From Flammulina velutipes (Eukaryota; Basidiomycota; Agaricomycetes; Agaricales; Physalacriaceae), in the NCBI GenBank assembly GCA_011800155.1, contig CM022373.1, positions 2,976,001-3,040,000 of the forward strand: a stretch of DNA of 64,000 nt, written 5' to 3'. Position 1 is the stretch's first letter. Every line of letters begins with the position of its first letter. Below, in pieces: positions 10,721 through 21,930 of the stretch. Made by a program: the position numbers and the translations under genes. The notes beneath the pieces were generated by a model. That model was not told the DNA's origin. It saw nothing but the letters and a program-made list of their open reading frames with translations, and ran no database searches.

Positions 10721-12579
10721 TCATCTACCATTACAAGCCCCCGGGCGCAAAGCGCACCACATAGGCTGAAGCGCAATCGCTCCAACCCCGCGTCGCTGAA
10801 ACCGATACGCAAGCTCATGCAACCGCGGAAGCGCACCATTCCCATCGCCTCCCGCTCCAGACCAGAACACCTCCGCGGACGACGCTGCGCGGGGCCAGAC
10901 GATGGAATCGAGGTTCGTCGGAGAGGACTGTTCGGTCCATAGGAGGTGTTGTCCTACTAAAAGTCAGAAAGAAAGACTAAGGGGGGATAATGGGAAAGGT
11001 ACCGCCAAGGACGAGTTGGGCTTGTTCGGTGGTTAGGTTAGCGGTGGGGTTGAATGTGTAAGCGTGCTGCCACGTCTTGAAGGGATCACACCAACTATCG
11101 CCTAAGCCTATCCACCCGCCGCCCCCACAGTCGAGGTAGAAGTAGTCGGAGGCGGCGTGTATGATCCTGTATCCCTTCTCTACGACGGATTGGGCGTTGT
11201 TTGAAGAGCGCCACACCATGACGATTGTATCGTTCTGTATCGTGCCAGCGGTGATGTTGTATTCAAGCACCATCTCCTCCCATACAACAGGGGTTTTAGA
11301 TGTATCGCGGAGGGCGGCGTGTGTGGCTGCTGTGAATTCGCTCAGAGCCTCTGAGAAGTTCTTCCCGGAGGAAGTGAGAGTTTCTTGGGTTTCGGGGTCG
11401 TCGGCGTAGCATTGAGAGTTGATCTCGTCTCCGCCGAGGGAGAAGTATTTGGAGTTGAACATGGAGGAGAAGGCACGGATGAGGGTGCTGGTGAAGTTCG
11501 TGGTGGCGGGGGAGGTGATGCGGAGTTGTCCGGAGGGGGGTTCGCCTGCGTAGTCGTCCCATGGGAATTTCTCGGCGCATGCGATGTGTTCGGGGAATGA
11601 TTTGGAGATTATGGATGTGTGGCCTGGGGTGTCGAATTCGGGTAGGACGTCTATTCCGCGCTGAGGATGTTCATGCATTCAGACTTTCGAAGAGATAGAA
11701 GAAGGGGAAGGAGCTTACGGTGTTGGCGTATGAGATGATTTCGGCGACGTCGTGGGGTGTGTAGACCATTGAGGGTGAGTAAGCGCCTTTTTCTGCGAGT
11801 TGGGTGAATCCGGGGACTTGGATTGGGAAGCTTTGGCTGTCGACTATGTGCCAGTGGAAGGTGCTAATTTTGACCCAGCTCATTGCATCCAATGTTCGTT
11901 TGATATCCTTAACTGGGAAGCTATGGGTGTGTTGGAACTTTAATGAACAGAGAATGGAGGATGGACTTACTAGTTGCGGGAGGTATCGAGCATGAAGCCG
12001 CGATATGGCTGGAAATGTCGTTATCAGAAAGAGAAGGAACCTGAAGAAGATTGGATGACGCACATAACGCGGAGCATCCTCGATATTGTATGGGGCTTCG
12101 AGGGTGTAGATGAGTTTGTCGCGTGTGTACCAGAATTGTTCGAATGTGGTGAGGCCTCTGAAGAGTCCGAGGGTTGTGCCTGCTGAGATCGTGGCGGTCG
12201 ATCCGTCGGAGGGGATGGTTAGGTTGTAAGCTTCGTCTCGCTTTCCTAACTCTGCCGTTGCGACCTCTGAGATTGACTTTGGGTCACCGGTTAAAGTTAA
12301 GATGAGGGATTCTAGAGATTGTGCGTCTGCGAGTATGGCTAAATCGGAGGCGCCACGGTCTGGGACAAGACGCTCGAGTTTGTCTTCGACCAGGCGCTTC
12401 TTGGTACGGGAGATGGCGTCGATGAGATCTTTGGGAGGGTTGGTGACTGTGGAGATGTCGACGCCAAATGAGGGGGAGAGGACTAGAGCTGTGGTGCCGT
12501 TCGAGTATGACGCCGGTAAAGGCCACAGCGCCAACGAGGGAGACACGGCAAGCAATATGAGAACAAGACTGTAGAGCAT
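10721..12579 (-). CDS. Secreted GH20 beta-N-acetylhexosaminidase
   Basis: Five exons (12579-12064, 12008-11971, 11920-11719, 11660-11003, 10956-10721), all with GT-AG introns of 46-60 nt, encode 549 residues, the usual length for fungal GH20 enzymes. It starts with a hydrophobic signal peptide (MLYSLVLILLAVSPSLA), then an N-terminal GH20b-type domain, then the TIM barrel with YRGFMLDTSRNY, FHWHIVDSQSFP, LPEFDTPGH, the catalytic Asp-Glu in FSLGGDE, and LLWTEQ near the C-terminus. It removes terminal N-acetylhexosamine from chitin oligomers or glycans outside the cell. Several N-glycosylation sequons are visible. It appears intact and single-copy, and stands out among the decaying neighbours. 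Confidence 0.95.
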
Positions 12580-15500
12580 GGTAGATATGGGAAGAAGAAA
12601 TAGTGAGAGGTTCCGCGTTTATATAGTGTATGGGACAGCTTCCTGGTCTTTGTTCTGGCTAGGGAAGAAGAAGACTTACGGGACATACGTGAGAAAGTAC
12701 GAAGATAGCTGATAACATTATAGGAAATCTTAGGTGAAGTATGCTGGAAAATAGGGTTAGATATAGTTGGAATCATGTCTCAAAGGACGTACTCTACCGC
12801 GCCAAATATTGCCAGAAAACGAGTGAGGTAAAGAGAGACGCGATCAATCATGGTGGCGAGTCGGAGAAGGGTGGATACATTTTGCCACGTGCTCTTCCCA
12901 TCCCTGTCTTCGACTTCCATGGCCATCATATTCCGCTCCGGCAGCCACTCTGCTCATTTTTCATTGTCGAGGACACTTCGCCCGGCGCAGACGAGGACAA
13001 GAACGACGATGGAGGCCAGGTTCGGCAGCCATCTACGTTCGACTGCATTGCTAAATGCTGGCGCATATAGCCGAAGATCCAATCATCCTGAAGGCTGAAG
13101 CCATTCACCGTGGTAGAGGATGCGGTCAAGGATGTACTGCCACATTTGTCGCCAAGTTCACGACCAGTTGGCTAAGCAGGATTCTGGCGCTCGTTTACTA
13201 CCCAGAGCCAGCTTTTGTCCACTGTCGATGCTGCCAGTTCGCTCCCCATTGCTGTGAAGCCGCACGACGAGGTGGAGATCGCTCGCAATGCTGGAATGGA
13301 AAGCATTCTTGTGCGTCCCTTCCTCTTTTCCCCTGATAGCGCTCCTCATTACCATCCAGCCCAGCGGGACGACCGACGCGACGTGGCCGACGATGTCGAC
13401 TTCCCGCCCTAGGATTCTCCGTTGGCTCTTAACCGCCCTTCTTGGAATCGCGTGCAACCATCGAAAGCGACAACGACGCGACGCATACATGTTCCCTTCC
13501 CCGACAGAAGAGCCAGACCATAGCCAGTGTACTGCCATGCTTCAGACAGATCACTTTGAATTCCTTTCGCTGGTCGCCTTCGGCTCGTCGTCGTCAAACG
13601 TCCATGCGAATGAGTGAGGGAGAACGCTGCCAGGGGAGAACAAAAGAGCGCTGGAGGAATTGGACGTCCGGATGGCCGTCTTCCCTTCGGTTTCGCGGAG
13701 CATTTCATATCTTCTACTGCCGTCCTGCTTCGCACATGTCGATTGTGTTCATTGACTGGGCGCAGGAAAAACGGGACGTCCAGTACGCCATCGTCTCGTC
13801 GACTTTTCGTCCTACCCTCGTCGCTGCTGCTGTCAGCCGTCCTATCACCAGCTTTTGTTGGACGTTGGCACGTGCTATATGGTCGTACCAGTCCGGGGAA
13901 CAGGACCCAACCTGTCACTGGCATGCGTATACCGCCACTCCAGCCAATTCTTTGGTGCGTCTGTCGGCGTACGCTCCTGGAGTTGACCACTAACCATATG
14001 TAGGACATTCCAAGGCTTGAAGCATACACCGCTGGCGCTCACGCTGTCATTGTCTAGGAATTTCCTGCAAATCTTCCCAGGACCCGAGCCAGCTGGATGG
14101 ACACCCGTCAATGTTTTCTCAGCACTTCCGCTTTCCGTCGCAGATATTCGGGGGATAATACCAGAAGTCATTTCGAACATTTCACATCGGCGAAGACGAG
14201 GACGCGGAGGACCATGGTGATTATTAATTACGCCCGCGCGCTTGCGAGGACGTCGACCAGGTCGCTTTACGGATTCTAATACCAATTCTCCAGGGGATGG
14301 AGGAGGCGGTTCTGAGAAGACTTCGCGAAGAGCAGGCTCGGCAGGGGTCGACGTGGCTACTTAACGTGGGCGCAAACGACGACGACGACGACCTTGGAGA
14401 ATATTACCGGCGCGTGCCCAGACGTCGAAGGACAGATTCGACGAGGTTTGGAGCCCTCGTCTACCTGCATGACTCCCTCTTTTCTTCAGCTTCCCATCGG
14501 ACCAAGCTACCTCGGGTGGTGAGAGGAGAACGTGGTCAAGGATGTAAGGAGCAACATTACGACGAGTTGGCTGCGCTTGTCTACCACTCAGTGCAAGATA
14601 TGGGCTCCTTCGATCCACTGTCGATGTTGCCGTTCTGACAATGGCATTCAAGGTCATCCTGTTGGATGACTGTTCGCTTACTGGACCATACGACGAGGTG
14701 GAGATAATTCGCAGGTCGGAATGGAAATCATATTTGTATGTCCCTGCCTCTTGTCCCCTAACAGCGCTTCTCACAGCGATCCCAGATTCACGGAAAGCAA
14801 GCCCAGCGAGACGACTGACGCGACGCGACCGACGATGTCGACTTTCTGCACTAGGATTCTTCTTATCATCGTCTTATATCTGTTCGACCACCCTCTTTGG
14901 AATCGCCTGCAACTCTCTGAAGACATGGGCCCTCGAAAGCGATAACGATAATGTGCCGACGCATACATGTCCCCTCCCCAACAGAAGAAGCAGGCGACGA
15001 TCAGTTTATTCCCATACTGCAGACGATAAGCTTCCATCCGTTGGTTGCCTTCGGCTCACCGTCGTCTCTCGTTCATGCGGATGAGTGAGAGAGGGTGCTG
15101 TCATTGTCAGGGGAGAAAAAGAGATGCTAGAGGATCCGAATGGCCGTCTTCTCCTGGGTTTCGCAGGAAGCAATGGCATATCCCCGCCATAGTCATCGTT
15201 TCGTCTTCTCGCTCTCCTTCCAGCATCCCTCATTTTCATCCACCATTACTGGACGTTGGGGTGTCATTATAGGAGTCTTCGATGACGTCCGACACGTTCC
15301 GTTATCCAGCCTCGCCAGACTAGGAAACGAGAGACAGCCTGTCACTATACGTTGGGAGAGGCCAATAGACGCGCAGAAGTAGCTATAGTTCACCTGCATG
15401 CGATTTCCCTTCAGGCGCGAAACGAGGGCTCCTCCTTCAGGTCGACGCTGTCATGCTAGCTGAAATGGGCCATGGACGAAATCCGTGGACGAAACCTGGT

Positions 15501-16326
15501 GACAAGAGAGTGCCACGCTGCTCGGGGAGAAGGCAATAATGGTGACGGACAAGTACTGGAAGCCCCATTGAGGTTCCTCCAGCTGCCGCTCAGTCGTGTT
15601 TCCCTCTTCTCATAGCTGAGACGCCTCCTCCATCGTTCCGCAACAACGGACCCTCGAGCCTTGGAACATCCTGGAAGTGGTCAGTGCACAAACGCCAGGA
15701 GCGGAGATCATCATACGCACCAGGGAATCAGAGCTCGAGACCGCGGTCTCCAGCAGCACAAGATCCCACACTGCAGGATTACCGAGAGCGAACCCACAGG
15801 ATGACCAACGCGATACCACCAACGATGCCAACCATGTGCTTGGTCACTCTTTCTTTCCTCTGGAATCTTCCTACTACTTACCCATGGTCATTAGAACCTG
15901 TGGTGGAACGTCTACACTTTTCTCTCCCTCGCTGTTTGGAGCCTGGCTTCGTGCCAGGGGGGTTCGAATCCTCCGAGGGGGCATACTATCTCGTTGCGGA
16001 GCCTCTTGCTTTACCAAGCTTTTGTGCCATGTAAGGCTAGATTCCACATTTCGACCCCCCGTGCTGTACAGCATTGGCATGCTCTACAGAGAGCATCGGT
16101 TCCGACGAACAAAGGACTGGGCTGGGTTTCTTTGTCCAAGTCTCTCAACCAACCGCCGCCGCCTTCTCGCCGCCTTCGTACCATCTCGTGTCTTCGGCTT
16201 CCTGCATTGGGTTCTTTGTTTGAGTGCCGACCCTAAATTCCGAATCGATCAATTGTAAAGCTTCAACTCTACTTCCTACCACCATTATCGCGAGCACCTC
16301 TCTTCTCTCTCGCTAGCAGCTACTCC
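12580..16326. repeat. Decayed region with imperfect tandem duplication
   Basis: No intact gene could be supported over 3.7 kb. About 13190-13950 and 14620-15360 are diverged direct copies: both carry CACTGTCGATG, ACGAGGTGGAGAT, the block around GACGCATACATGTxCC, the GGATGGCCGTCTTC/GAATGGCCGTCTTC block and CTGTCACT. The unit is about 1.4 kb. Open frames in it (up to 206 codons) sit in different frames in the two copies, so none is called. A TTCGAATCC string near 15963 resembles a tRNA B box but has no matching arms. Confidence 0.55.
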
Positions 16327-16683
16327 ATGCCTCAAGCACGCGTATTTGGATTCCATATCCGCCAAGATTCTCTCCTCAAAGAGGGCATCCGACGAAACCT
16401 AGGTCGGAGCAATAGCGAATGGGCACGACTCCTCTTAGCCCAGAAAACGGCCAATGTGATGTTCGTCGTGCCCGCCGGACGTGATATTGGGATACGCGCA
16501 GAAATTCACATGATCAAGAGGGTGAGCCGTAATCCTGGTCCTGGCGGGCATTTGGGATGGTTTGTGGCGCTGGCGAGTACGGATCCAGAGAATCCGTTTG
16601 ATAAACCAGATGATGAGAAGGTGGAGGCATTTAGAGAGCTCGTAGGTCTGAAGCGCCAGCCTCAGTGGGCTATCCTGGCTTGA
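16327..16683 (+). CDS. Small hypothetical protein
   Basis: A 118-residue intronless frame starting MPQARVFGFHIRQDSLLKEG. It is soluble and basic, with a central VMFVVPAGRDIGIRAEIH stretch that looks like paired beta strands, and ends PQWAILA. No known domain is recognised. The start is preceded by a pyrimidine-rich leader (about 16262-16320), consistent with a fungal promoter. It is not duplicated elsewhere in the window. Confidence 0.45.
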   Translation: MPQARVFGFHIRQDSLLKEGIRRNLGRSNSEWARLLLAQKTANVMFVVPAGRDIGIRAEIHMIKRVSRNPGPGGHLGWFVALASTDPENPFDKPDDEKVEAFRELVGLKRQPQWAILA

Positions 16684-16880
16684 ACGTTTTTGATAGAATT
16701 GATCGTTCGTCATTACTTCCAAGCGTTCGACACACTGACTGTGTTGCAGTGATTCATCATCAGTCTGATATTTGTTTTCACGCTTTCAATCTGCTATCCC
16801 TTGTAATACTATCCCGAATGGAACAACCTCTATATTCTCTACTTGCGTGATTTCGACCGATACTAAGAACATAGTATGTA

Positions 16881-17519
16881 TCAAGGTAATCTTCGCGACG
16901 AGGACGAGACAACATTACAGCTAAAGTGTATCATACCGAACGACTTTTCCCGCAATGTCATCCATCTCTGAAATATTTTGTCTCCTTCCCATCCATACAA
17001 CCCCAGCCCCTGCAATGCTTCCACCGTCTCGAGCAGGCGACCTTCATAATGGCCAGATCGTACGAATGTGACTTCCTCGAGTGCAGCCAAATGAATACTA
17101 TCACGTCGTAATTCCATCATCGATATAACCTTGCCTGGCTGCGCGCGTACGGTTGACAATTGCAAACGAAGGATTGTGGGCTTCGGTAGAAGGCGACTAC
17201 CAATCGCTTCGAGCACCTCCGCTGTCGTGCTATCCGTGCCAAGAGAAAGTGAGGTGGTACGCGAGAGGAGGGCTATGATCGCGTCGTCGTCGTGTGGCGT
17301 AATTTCGAGGGATAGGTTGGACAGTTTACGTAGCTCATTGCATGTCGGATATATTGTTGGCGGTGCTTTGGGGATGTGGAATCTGAGCTCGAGGGTGCGC
17401 AAGGCTGGGGCGGTAATTTGTGTCAAGATGCCGTGGATGGGTACACGGCTGTCACCTAAACTGCTGGGATGTGAGAGGTTGGCGGGCTCGGGCAGCAGGA
17501 GAAGAACGGAGGATGGCAT
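16881..17519 (-). CDS. Chimeric gene: HMG-gene 5' end fused to F-box LRR tail
   Basis: An open frame of 212 codons. Its first about 27 residues (MPSSVLLLLPEPANLSHPSS, then GDSRVP) are those of the HMG-box protein at 645-1277. The rest, starting around ITAPALRTLELRF, is the C-terminal LRR part of family-2 F-box proteins (compare ALRTLVLRF, EVLDALRGYLLPSLTSLRL and MAALEDVTFVRS in the gene at 60843). There is no HMG box and no F-box. The junction at about 17437 is in frame and coincides with the edge of the 4.1-kb duplication. The gene inherits the divergent promoter. Whether it makes a functional protein is unknown. Confidence 0.7.
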   Translation of the reverse strand: MPSSVLLLLPEPANLSHPSSLGDSRVPIHGILTQITAPALRTLELRFHIPKAPPTIYPTCNELRKLSNLSLEITPHDDDAIIALLSRTTSLSLGTDSTTAEVLEAIGSRLLPKPTILRLQLSTVRAQPGKVISMMELRRDSIHLAALEEVTFVRSGHYEGRLLETVEALQGLGLYGWEGDKIFQRWMTLREKSFGMIHFSCNVVSSSSRRLP

Positions 17520-18044
17520 AATTATCGTACAGAGATATGCTGTGTTGTCGTGGATGTGAGTACTGAGTGGCGGAGAAGTGTCTGAAGTGTCCTGGCTTTA
17601 CGTGTGCTGCGCGGAGTCCGCTGCGTAATTTGCGCTCATTGTTCTCTATCTAAATGTATGTACAATAGAAATATTCCTGCGGGAACATGCAAGAAAGGCA
17701 GGCCTGCCGGTTTTATGCCGAGGTCTCCCGAGCTCTGCCCAGCGTTTCCAGTAGCGCGATAAACATAGAATAAGATACTGCTGAACTTGTAGCGTGTCAA
17801 ATTGATGGGCGAAACCAGATGCGCAATGATTCCCATGCTCTCTCGTTCTCATCAATATGCGCCACGTACCAGAAGAAGGTCAACGATACCGAACAAAGGC
17901 ACTTGTTGGTTCTCATTTTTCTCTTGAACAATGAACTCGCGATTGTCACCCAAGACTATATAATCTATTGCTGCTCAATGTGCTCCCACCATTCCTCCCT
18001 CCCTTCACTTGATTTCCTTTTTGTTTTGCCTAAGCATATTTACG
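17520..18044. promoter_or_regulatory. Divergent promoter, copy B
   Basis: The counterpart of 1278-1782, lying between the chimeric gene (minus) and the gene at 18045 (plus). It lacks the CACGTG present in copy A (here CACTTG near 17901). A pyrimidine-rich leader precedes the start at 18045. Confidence 0.45.
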
Positions 18045-19231
18045 ATGTCCGGTACATCTAACAGCTCTTCGCTCTCTAAAGGATCCACTCTCTCATACGA
18101 CGCTCCTGTGTTCGTCCCTTCGTTTTTGCGCAACAGCGCTATAGAAACCCCAGTGACCCCCAATACCCCGTCATCTACTCCTCTCACTCGTGCCGCTACT
18201 GCGTTTACGGCGTCGCTCCTTTCCCCTCTCATAGGCCAAGTCCTCCGAGGCGAACTTTCCCTTGAACAACCATTCGACGAGCTGTGCTATAAAACATATT
18301 GCGCCCAAACGGACCCTATGGGCGTACTCAAGAGTGAAGCTAGGTACATCGAGAACAGGTACTTTCGACACCATGGCCCCCCAGAGTCAAAGCCAGGCAA
18401 AGTCCGTCCTGTGATCAACGCTCCTGTTCCGCCGTGGGCTACAGGCGAGGCCAGAAATCTATCTTACGTGTTCGCCATGGGGACGTTCGAAGGTCATACG
18501 GATGACACACTCCCTGCTTCGTTGAAGAGATTCGCCATCCCCGTCGTGACGTTGAGGTCCAATGCAAAGATCGCCAACTCGCCCGACAGCATTCGGATCA
18601 CGCCGACTTGGAATTTACGTGACAAGGAATGCTGCTGGGTTATCGCCATTCCTGTCGGCTTGCCTCCATCTGAAGCGCCAACTAAGAAGTGGAACGGAGC
18701 CGTCAAGGGTTATTCTTTGGAGCCGGAGGAGATGAAGAAGCTCATGGCGATCAGTGATCAGAGGCTGAAGGAGTTTGAAGAGATGGCACAAATCACTCAG
18801 AGCTTCAAGGATTATTTCAAGACCCTTTGTGCAAGTCGCCTTGAACGACCGGAGGTTTGTTGCCTCTTTTCATTCATTTTACATTTCACTGATGGTTTTC
18901 ACAGAAAGTGACATTCGTTTCTATCACGAATATGGGAGTGGTGTCTCCGAGTCCCTCAACGTCCTCGAGCAAGCCGTCCGCTCCGACTCAGATCGTCGTG
19001 AGTTCCTTTATAATTACAATGCGAATGAATACTCACCAGTTCCACTTTCAGCCCGAGGTCAAGGCTACGTGCTGGGGTTCGAAGCGTGGCAGAGAGGAGG
19101 ACCAGTTACCGACAGTGCCTGCCAACTCAACATTCGATTGCCGTTCTCAGCAGCCGTTGAGAAGATCCAAGCGACTCTGCGTGAGCAAGGATTCCTGGAA
19201 GGAGAAGAAGGCAGTTCAATATGGGAAGTAA
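18045..19231 (+). CDS. Duplicated protein of unknown function, copy B
   Basis: Exon 1 is 18045-18854 (exactly the 810 nt of copy A) and exon 2 starts at 18905. A second 54-nt GT-AG intron (18998-19051, GTGAGT...TTTCAG) is possible; since it is a multiple of three without stops, the protein is 378 residues unspliced or 360 spliced. Exon 1 is nearly identical to copy A, including KPGKVRPVINAPVPP. Exon 2 is strongly diverged and longer, and contains a basic SKRGREED segment and ends AVQYGK. The family is not recognised; a MazF/PemK-like resemblance around GK-x-RPV is only a suggestion. Confidence 0.62.
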
Positions 19232-19733
19232 TTGAAAATACTATCAGTCTTAGTAATAGCGTCGTATAATTGATAGTAGTGATAGTAGTAGGTAAGTATT
19301 ATGCTTGTATGCAAATCAACCCGTATGCCATGTTGCCCAGTCGGGCATTATTCACGAGTGACAGTCCTTTGGCAGTTTTCGAAAAGGCGGCGGCGACACC
19401 GCGGGACTGGCATGTTACATAGCATGATGGACGAATTTCCCACGACGCCTGAAGGGAGGAGTTTTGAGTCCCAAGATAATGCAGTGATACTAAGTGTAGT
19501 CGTACCACAACTTGGGCGAGTTTTTAGAGCGCCACATCACAATTGTAGACCAAATATCATTATCTTAATTGTCAAATGCGTATAGTACGTTCATAAGCCA
19601 CATGGGCGTCATATATACATAGCGTCGGTATTAACGAGTGTGAATAGTCTGGAAAAGAGTGAATTAAATCCCTGGGTAGCATTAACCACCGTCCCTACAT
19701 AAAAATAAAACACCGTCACCCCGCCACAATAGG

Positions 19734-21224
19734 CTACAACGACATCTCTGCCTTGGCATCATCACTGCCGTCAACAATGACGTGTAGCATCCTCTCCCAG
19801 ACAGTGAACTCAGCACGTTCATCCATGAATTGGTGCACCTGTGCAGCTTTGGCGGTATTGACAGCCGACAAGTGCAGGCACTCCAGTGCGGGTAGAAGGG
19901 GGAGGTGACGGCTCGCACCCTGCATCGAGCCCGCGGGCAACACCTCGCCATTTTCACCAAAGTTCGGGGTCCTTGGGTAGTTGAGAAGAGACAGGATGCG
20001 ATCGTCCTCTAGTAAACAAAGAGAAAGTACCCTCAACGACGTAAGCGACGCCAGGAAGCGCAGTGTCACGGGAACGTCTTGGGGAGAAACCTTCCCCTTG
20101 ACCAAGAAGAGACTCGGCTCCGGAATGGCGATTTCATCCTTGCAGACAACCCCTGTGAGCATGAGCCGCTGGAGTTGGTCGAGAGGAAGATAGTGCATCA
20201 TCGCCGTAAGCATGTCGTCCGAAGATTGTTGATCATCTTCTTCTAGCTGCGATGTGAGCGTATCGGAGAGCTCTAGTTGTTCCAATGCGGGGGCGCGAAT
20301 GGATGGAAGAAAATCAGCGACTTCGTCGGGACCCTCATACTCGATGAACAATCTCTTCAGTTTGGGTAGGTCAATGTGGTAGTCGCCAACGTTCTCTTCA
20401 TCGTCGTCTTCATCATCATCATCCTCCCGCTGCAGGGAACCAATGAGCCAAAGGTCCTCGAGAGTGGCGGCACTGTATTCCAACATCTCCGGAATAAGCC
20501 AAGGAGGACAGATCTCATTTGAGACGAAGCATAACCCGAACGCCCGAAGACCCGACGTCGGGAGTAAGCAAAAGTCGTAGGGAGCCCCGCTGATCTCGAG
20601 ATACGTAAGGTTGGGGTAGAGTTCCCGACCCCACTGGTTCACCATGTCCAAGTTGGTGAATTCGTCCTCCGCTGGGTATTGGAGAATGCCAGGGAGCAGT
20701 TCCTCCGGCCCTTCCGGCTCTTCGGCGCCTGTCCAAGCGTCGTGTATGAATGAGCGAAGTTGAGGCATGGGTACGTTCTGGAGTCCACGGAGAGCGCAGT
20801 AGTGCATGTTCCAGTCGTCGCCCGTAACTGTAAGGCTCCAAATGCGGGGTGCTTCGCGTTGGAGGACCTTCGAGAGCAGAGCACAGTAGTGGAGATTGAA
20901 GAATTCGTTGTCGGTGGGCAGCTCGATGGTTAAGTCGAGCGGGAGGTCGCGCGCATATTGGAACGCAACATAGGGGCGATAGAAGATAGCGTCTGGGTCG
21001 ATGTTAGAGTCTTGGATATGGCGAGGGATGACTGAACGATCATTGATTTCGATGGTGTTCCAGAGTGACGGAACGCTGACCATGAGCGCTCTCCAATCGC
21101 GGCACACAGCGAGGAGGACGAAACGTAAGTCGTCGTGAAAGTCCAAGCCGTCTTTGGGTAAAGTGAGGTACGATTTGAATATTTCGACCAGAATAGTGTT
21201 GGGAAGGCTGGCAATGGTAGACAT
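19734..21224 (-). CDS. F-box/LRR protein, family 1, copy B
   Basis: A 496-residue protein beginning MSTIASLPNTILVEIFKSYL, with the family signature GRELYPNLTYLEISGAPYDF and an acidic insert (DDDDEDDDEEN) in the LRR region. The start at 21224 is one base downstream of a 3' splice site (TTCTTGCAG|C), giving a 5'UTR intron of about 49 nt. It is the duplicate of 3521-4996 and remains fully open. As for other F-box proteins, a substrate-recruiting role in an SCF ligase is inferred from the family. Confidence 0.82.
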   Translation of the reverse strand: MSTIASLPNTILVEIFKSYLTLPKDGLDFHDDLRFVLLAVCRDWRALMVSVPSLWNTIEINDRSVIPRHIQDSNIDPDAIFYRPYVAFQYARDLPLDLTIELPTDNEFFNLHYCALLSKVLQREAPRIWSLTVTGDDWNMHYCALRGLQNVPMPQLRSFIHDAWTGAEEPEGPEELLPGILQYPAEDEFTNLDMVNQWGRELYPNLTYLEISGAPYDFCLLPTSGLRAFGLCFVSNEICPPWLIPEMLEYSAATLEDLWLIGSLQREDDDDEDDDEENVGDYHIDLPKLKRLFIEYEGPDEVADFLPSIRAPALEQLELSDTLTSQLEEDDQQSSDDMLTAMMHYLPLDQLQRLMLTGVVCKDEIAIPEPSLFLVKGKVSPQDVPVTLRFLASLTSLRVLSLCLLEDDRILSLLNYPRTPNFGENGEVLPAGSMQGASRHLPLLPALECLHLSAVNTAKAAQVHQFMDERAEFTVWERMLHVIVDGSDDAKAEMSL

Positions 21225-21474
21225 GCTGCAAGAAGACGTCAAATGAATACATGAAAAGAAGGCAGTTGAACGCACATGGATATGACGATGGAGATATCGG
21301 TAAACAAGCTGTTCGGTCGGCGGGGCAAATGAGCGGTCAACGCAAAGAGCCAAGTTGGACTATGAAGAAAGATTGAGAGAAACGGACCTGGTTTTATATA
21401 CACACTCACTATATCCATTGTAAGCAACAAGCAACGATTGTGCGTCACCTGTGATAGACCAGGGGGTGCATTGT

Positions 21475-21930
21475 CTATTGTCTATGCAGATCATCATCAC
21501 TGAGATGACACAAAGACTTCCAGTACAATGGACCCACGACCTGCCGAAGCTGGTTCCGGTTTCCCGAATTTCTTTCGTCCGTGGGCCATATCCGCATCGA
21601 CCCTTGGAGGCACCAGTGAAAGATGGCGACGAGGATGTCGTCTGGGAGGGAGGGGAGAGGTCGGAGGACTAGGGAAATGTTTTCGATGGTAGCATCGATG
21701 ACGGCCTTGACGTCTTCCATCCGCTTGAGGACACATTTATTGGCGAAGATAAGGTCATTGAGGGTAACAGATGTCCTTTCGAAGGTTCTCTGGAGAGATG
21801 ATACGATGCTCTCATTTGGAGGAAAATTCCTTTCGTCTGATTGTAAACTTTTGAGCGCAACATACGAGTACGACCGGATTTTCAACGAGTCAAAAGTACA
21901 GCCCGGGCATTTGTCGTGCGTCGAAGAACT
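21475..21930 (-). pseudogene. Truncated family-2 F-box gene (5' part)
   Basis: The reading frame carries the family-2 N-terminus: a CPGC motif, the coiled-coil segment (SLQRTFERTSVTLNDLI, RMEDVKAVIDATIENISL) and the F-box core LRPLPSLPDDILVAIFHWC. Downstream the similarity stops where the copy-B duplication edge begins, so the VCxRWRSLVLSS block and all LRRs are lost. It is probably a 5' remnant cut by the duplication. Confidence 0.65.

Larger units (their letters stand above)
17437..21590. repeat. Direct segmental duplication, copy B
   Basis: Matches 1197-5330 in the same orientation. The left boundary lies inside the chimeric gene. The right boundary runs into a truncated family-2 F-box gene on the minus strand. 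Confidence 0.8.

Noticed and set aside
13409..14029. A 206-codon minus-strand open frame in the decayed region
   Set aside because: The tandem copy does not keep this frame, composition is low-complexity and basic, and opposite-strand frames are equally long.
15900..15990. Possible tRNA gene near GGTTCGAATCC (about 15961)
   Set aside because: A T-arm-like hairpin exists but no matching acceptor 5' strand or A box is found.
15677..16258. A 193-codon plus-strand frame
   Set aside because: No recognisable motif, biased composition and overlapping alternative frames of similar length.
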